Source: an archaeon UBA55
GTDB lineage: Archaea > Undinarchaeota > Undinarchaeia > Undinarchaeales > Undinarchaeaceae
Direction of reading: 5' to 3'
DNA: 6,215 bases
Assembly (NCBI GenBank): GCA_002495465.1
Contig: DAFN01000019.1
Location: 5,465 to 11,679 of the forward strand
The position numbers and the translations under genes are program-made. Below, piece after piece: positions 5,427 to 6,215 of the stretch; position 1 is the stretch's first letter; each line of letters opens with the position of its first letter. Under the pieces are notes generated by a model. The model ran no database searches. It was not told where the DNA came from and saw only the letters and a list, made by a program, of their open reading frames with translations.

Positions 5427-5436
5427 TATTTAAATA
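5427..5436 (+). promoter_or_regulatory. TATA box of the secreted-protein gene
   Basis: TATTTAAATA is centred about 25 bases before the ATG at 5457, so the mRNA should start at or next to that codon. It is one of the best TATA matches in the window and has a purine-containing stretch (GTAAAC) just upstream where TFB would bind. Confidence 0.65.
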
Positions 5437-5456
5437 CTCTAAGATTAGTCCCTTGC

Positions 5457-6215
5457 ATGGTGAGGATGGCTCGTAGTAGCTTATTTGTATTATTGTCCTG
5501 CGTTTCTGCGGTATTCTTCTTTGCAGCTCTCTCAGGTCCTGTACTGGCTGGAGGTTGTGTAGCGGGAGGAACCCCAATTCCCTCAGGCAATGGGAATTGG
5601 ACTGTTGTTAACACAACGACCTGCGGGAACGTCACAATTAATATTACTGGAAACGTCACAGTCAACTCCGGCGGATCTCTCACACTTGAAAACGTCACTC
5701 TTCTTTTCAATGTTTCTAACGCTCACAATGCAACCTTAAAAATCAGGGATAATGGAAAACTCTATGCAAATAATACAACTATAACTACAAACGCAACCGG
5801 AGGGGGAATTGAAGTTCTTTTCCTGAAAGGTAGCACAGTTTCCATGAATAACTCGATTGTCCGTTATGTTAATGGAACTGCTCACAGAGGAACGCCAATA
5901 GGAACTTATCTTGAGGGAAGTAATAGCACATTCGAGTTCAGGAATGTTGTGTTCAACAATTCCCACGCAGGCCCGGCTGTTACTCTTAATGGTACTTCGT
6001 CTCCGACACTTGTGAACCTCACACTGGACGACAACTATTGGGGATTTAATGTAACAAACTCAATCTCGGTTACAATATATAACTCTACTATCACAAACAC
6101 GACAAACAACGCAGATCTTACTCTCGCGGTCAATTCAAACGTAACTCTTCTGGGGACAATTCACAATGTTGGTAAAATTCCTGCTCTTACAGGTTCGGCA
6201 TCTTTGAACACAAGC
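5457..6215 (+). CDS. Secreted, sequon-rich probable beta-helix surface protein (5' part; runs off the window)
   Basis: An open frame from ATG 5457 to the window edge gives 253 residues and no stop, so the true length is unknown. The N-terminus is a signal peptide: Arg at 3 and 6, a hydrophobic core at about 9-26, and a likely cleavage in VLA-GGC after A31. The mature part is rich in Asn, Thr, Ser, Val and Gly, with short alternating strands (for example VTINITGNVTVNSGGSLTL) that suggest a right-handed parallel beta-helix. About 22 N-x-S/T sequons occur in 222 residues, beginning at N47, N52, N58, N62 and N66, so heavy N-glycosylation by archaeal AglB is expected if the protein is exported. 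C34 and C56 could form a disulfide. The TATA box supports ATG 5457; ATG 5466 is an alternative. It is divergent from the TrmB-like gene, and its ligand or exact role is unknown. Confidence 0.85.
   Translation, partial: MVRMARSSLFVLLSCVSAVFFFAALSGPVLAGGCVAGGTPIPSGNGNWTVVNTTTCGNVTINITGNVTVNSGGSLTLENVTLLFNVSNAHNATLKIRDNGKLYANNTTITTNATGGGIEVLFLKGSTVSMNNSIVRYVNGTAHRGTPIGTYLEGSNSTFEFRNVVFNNSHAGPAVTLNGTSSPTLVNLTLDDNYWGFNVTNSISVTIYNSTITNTTNNADLTLAVNSNVTLLGTIHNVGKIPALTGSASLNTS

Noticed and set aside
5543..5561. Lipobox in the signal peptide of the secreted protein
   Set aside because: The residues before C34 are A-G-G rather than a proper L-[AS]-[GA], so ordinary signal cleavage after VLA is more likely.
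5302..5710. Two minus-strand open frames over the operator and the start of the secreted-protein gene
   Set aside because: They have no recognisable motifs, overlap each other, and mirror a plus-strand gene with signal peptide, promoter and clear protein character.
1..6215. CRISPR array, insertion sequence or attachment site
   Set aside because: No spaced identical repeats, no transposase or integrase motif, and the tRNA 3' end is not repeated nearby in the window.

Overview
The window is archaeal. It encodes archaeal-type ribosomal proteins uS15 and eS1 (S3Ae), an archaeal class I CCA-adding enzyme, the Holliday-junction resolvase Hjc, and a tRNA-Thr with U73 and no encoded CCA. AT-rich TATA boxes lie about 24-28 nt upstream of start codons, the mark of leaderless archaeal transcription. 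Base composition is moderate and slightly AT-rich. I cannot assign a phylum: the set fits a poorly cultivated archaeal lineage, and nothing seen here separates DPANN from other groups.

Layout. (1) 4-1030, plus: rps15 and rps3ae, one base apart, a ribosomal-protein pair ending in a T-run. (2) About 1096-1162, plus: a strong candidate C/D-box guide sRNA with its own TATA box, not visible as an ORF. (3) 1232-2581, plus: CCA tRNA nucleotidyltransferase. (4) 2603-2722, minus: an unusually acidic 39-residue protein with its own promoter. (5) 2778-3200, minus: hjc, divergent from (6) 3238-3831, plus: an Hsp20 chaperone. Their start codons are only 37 bp apart and their promoters interlock. (7) 3873-3946, plus: tRNA-Thr(GGU). 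(8) 3984-4937, plus: a divergent member of the MtnA/eIF2B family. It converges, with a 4-bp overlap, on (9) 4934-5326, minus: a one-domain TrmB-like regulator. (10) 5457 to the window edge, plus: the first 253 residues of a secreted, sequon-dense, probable beta-helix surface protein. The 130-bp region between the regulator and this gene carries repeated GGGAA/TTCCC elements that look like an operator.

Most genes concern translation and RNA maturation: two small-subunit proteins, a guide RNA, the CCA enzyme, and a tRNA that needs that enzyme. The rest cover recombination repair, proteostasis and the cell surface. There is no sign of a mobile element or CRISPR array. The less ordinary items are the guide RNA, the acidic microprotein, the altered active site of the MtnA-like protein, the interlocked hjc/hsp20 promoters, and the regulator/glycoprotein pair.
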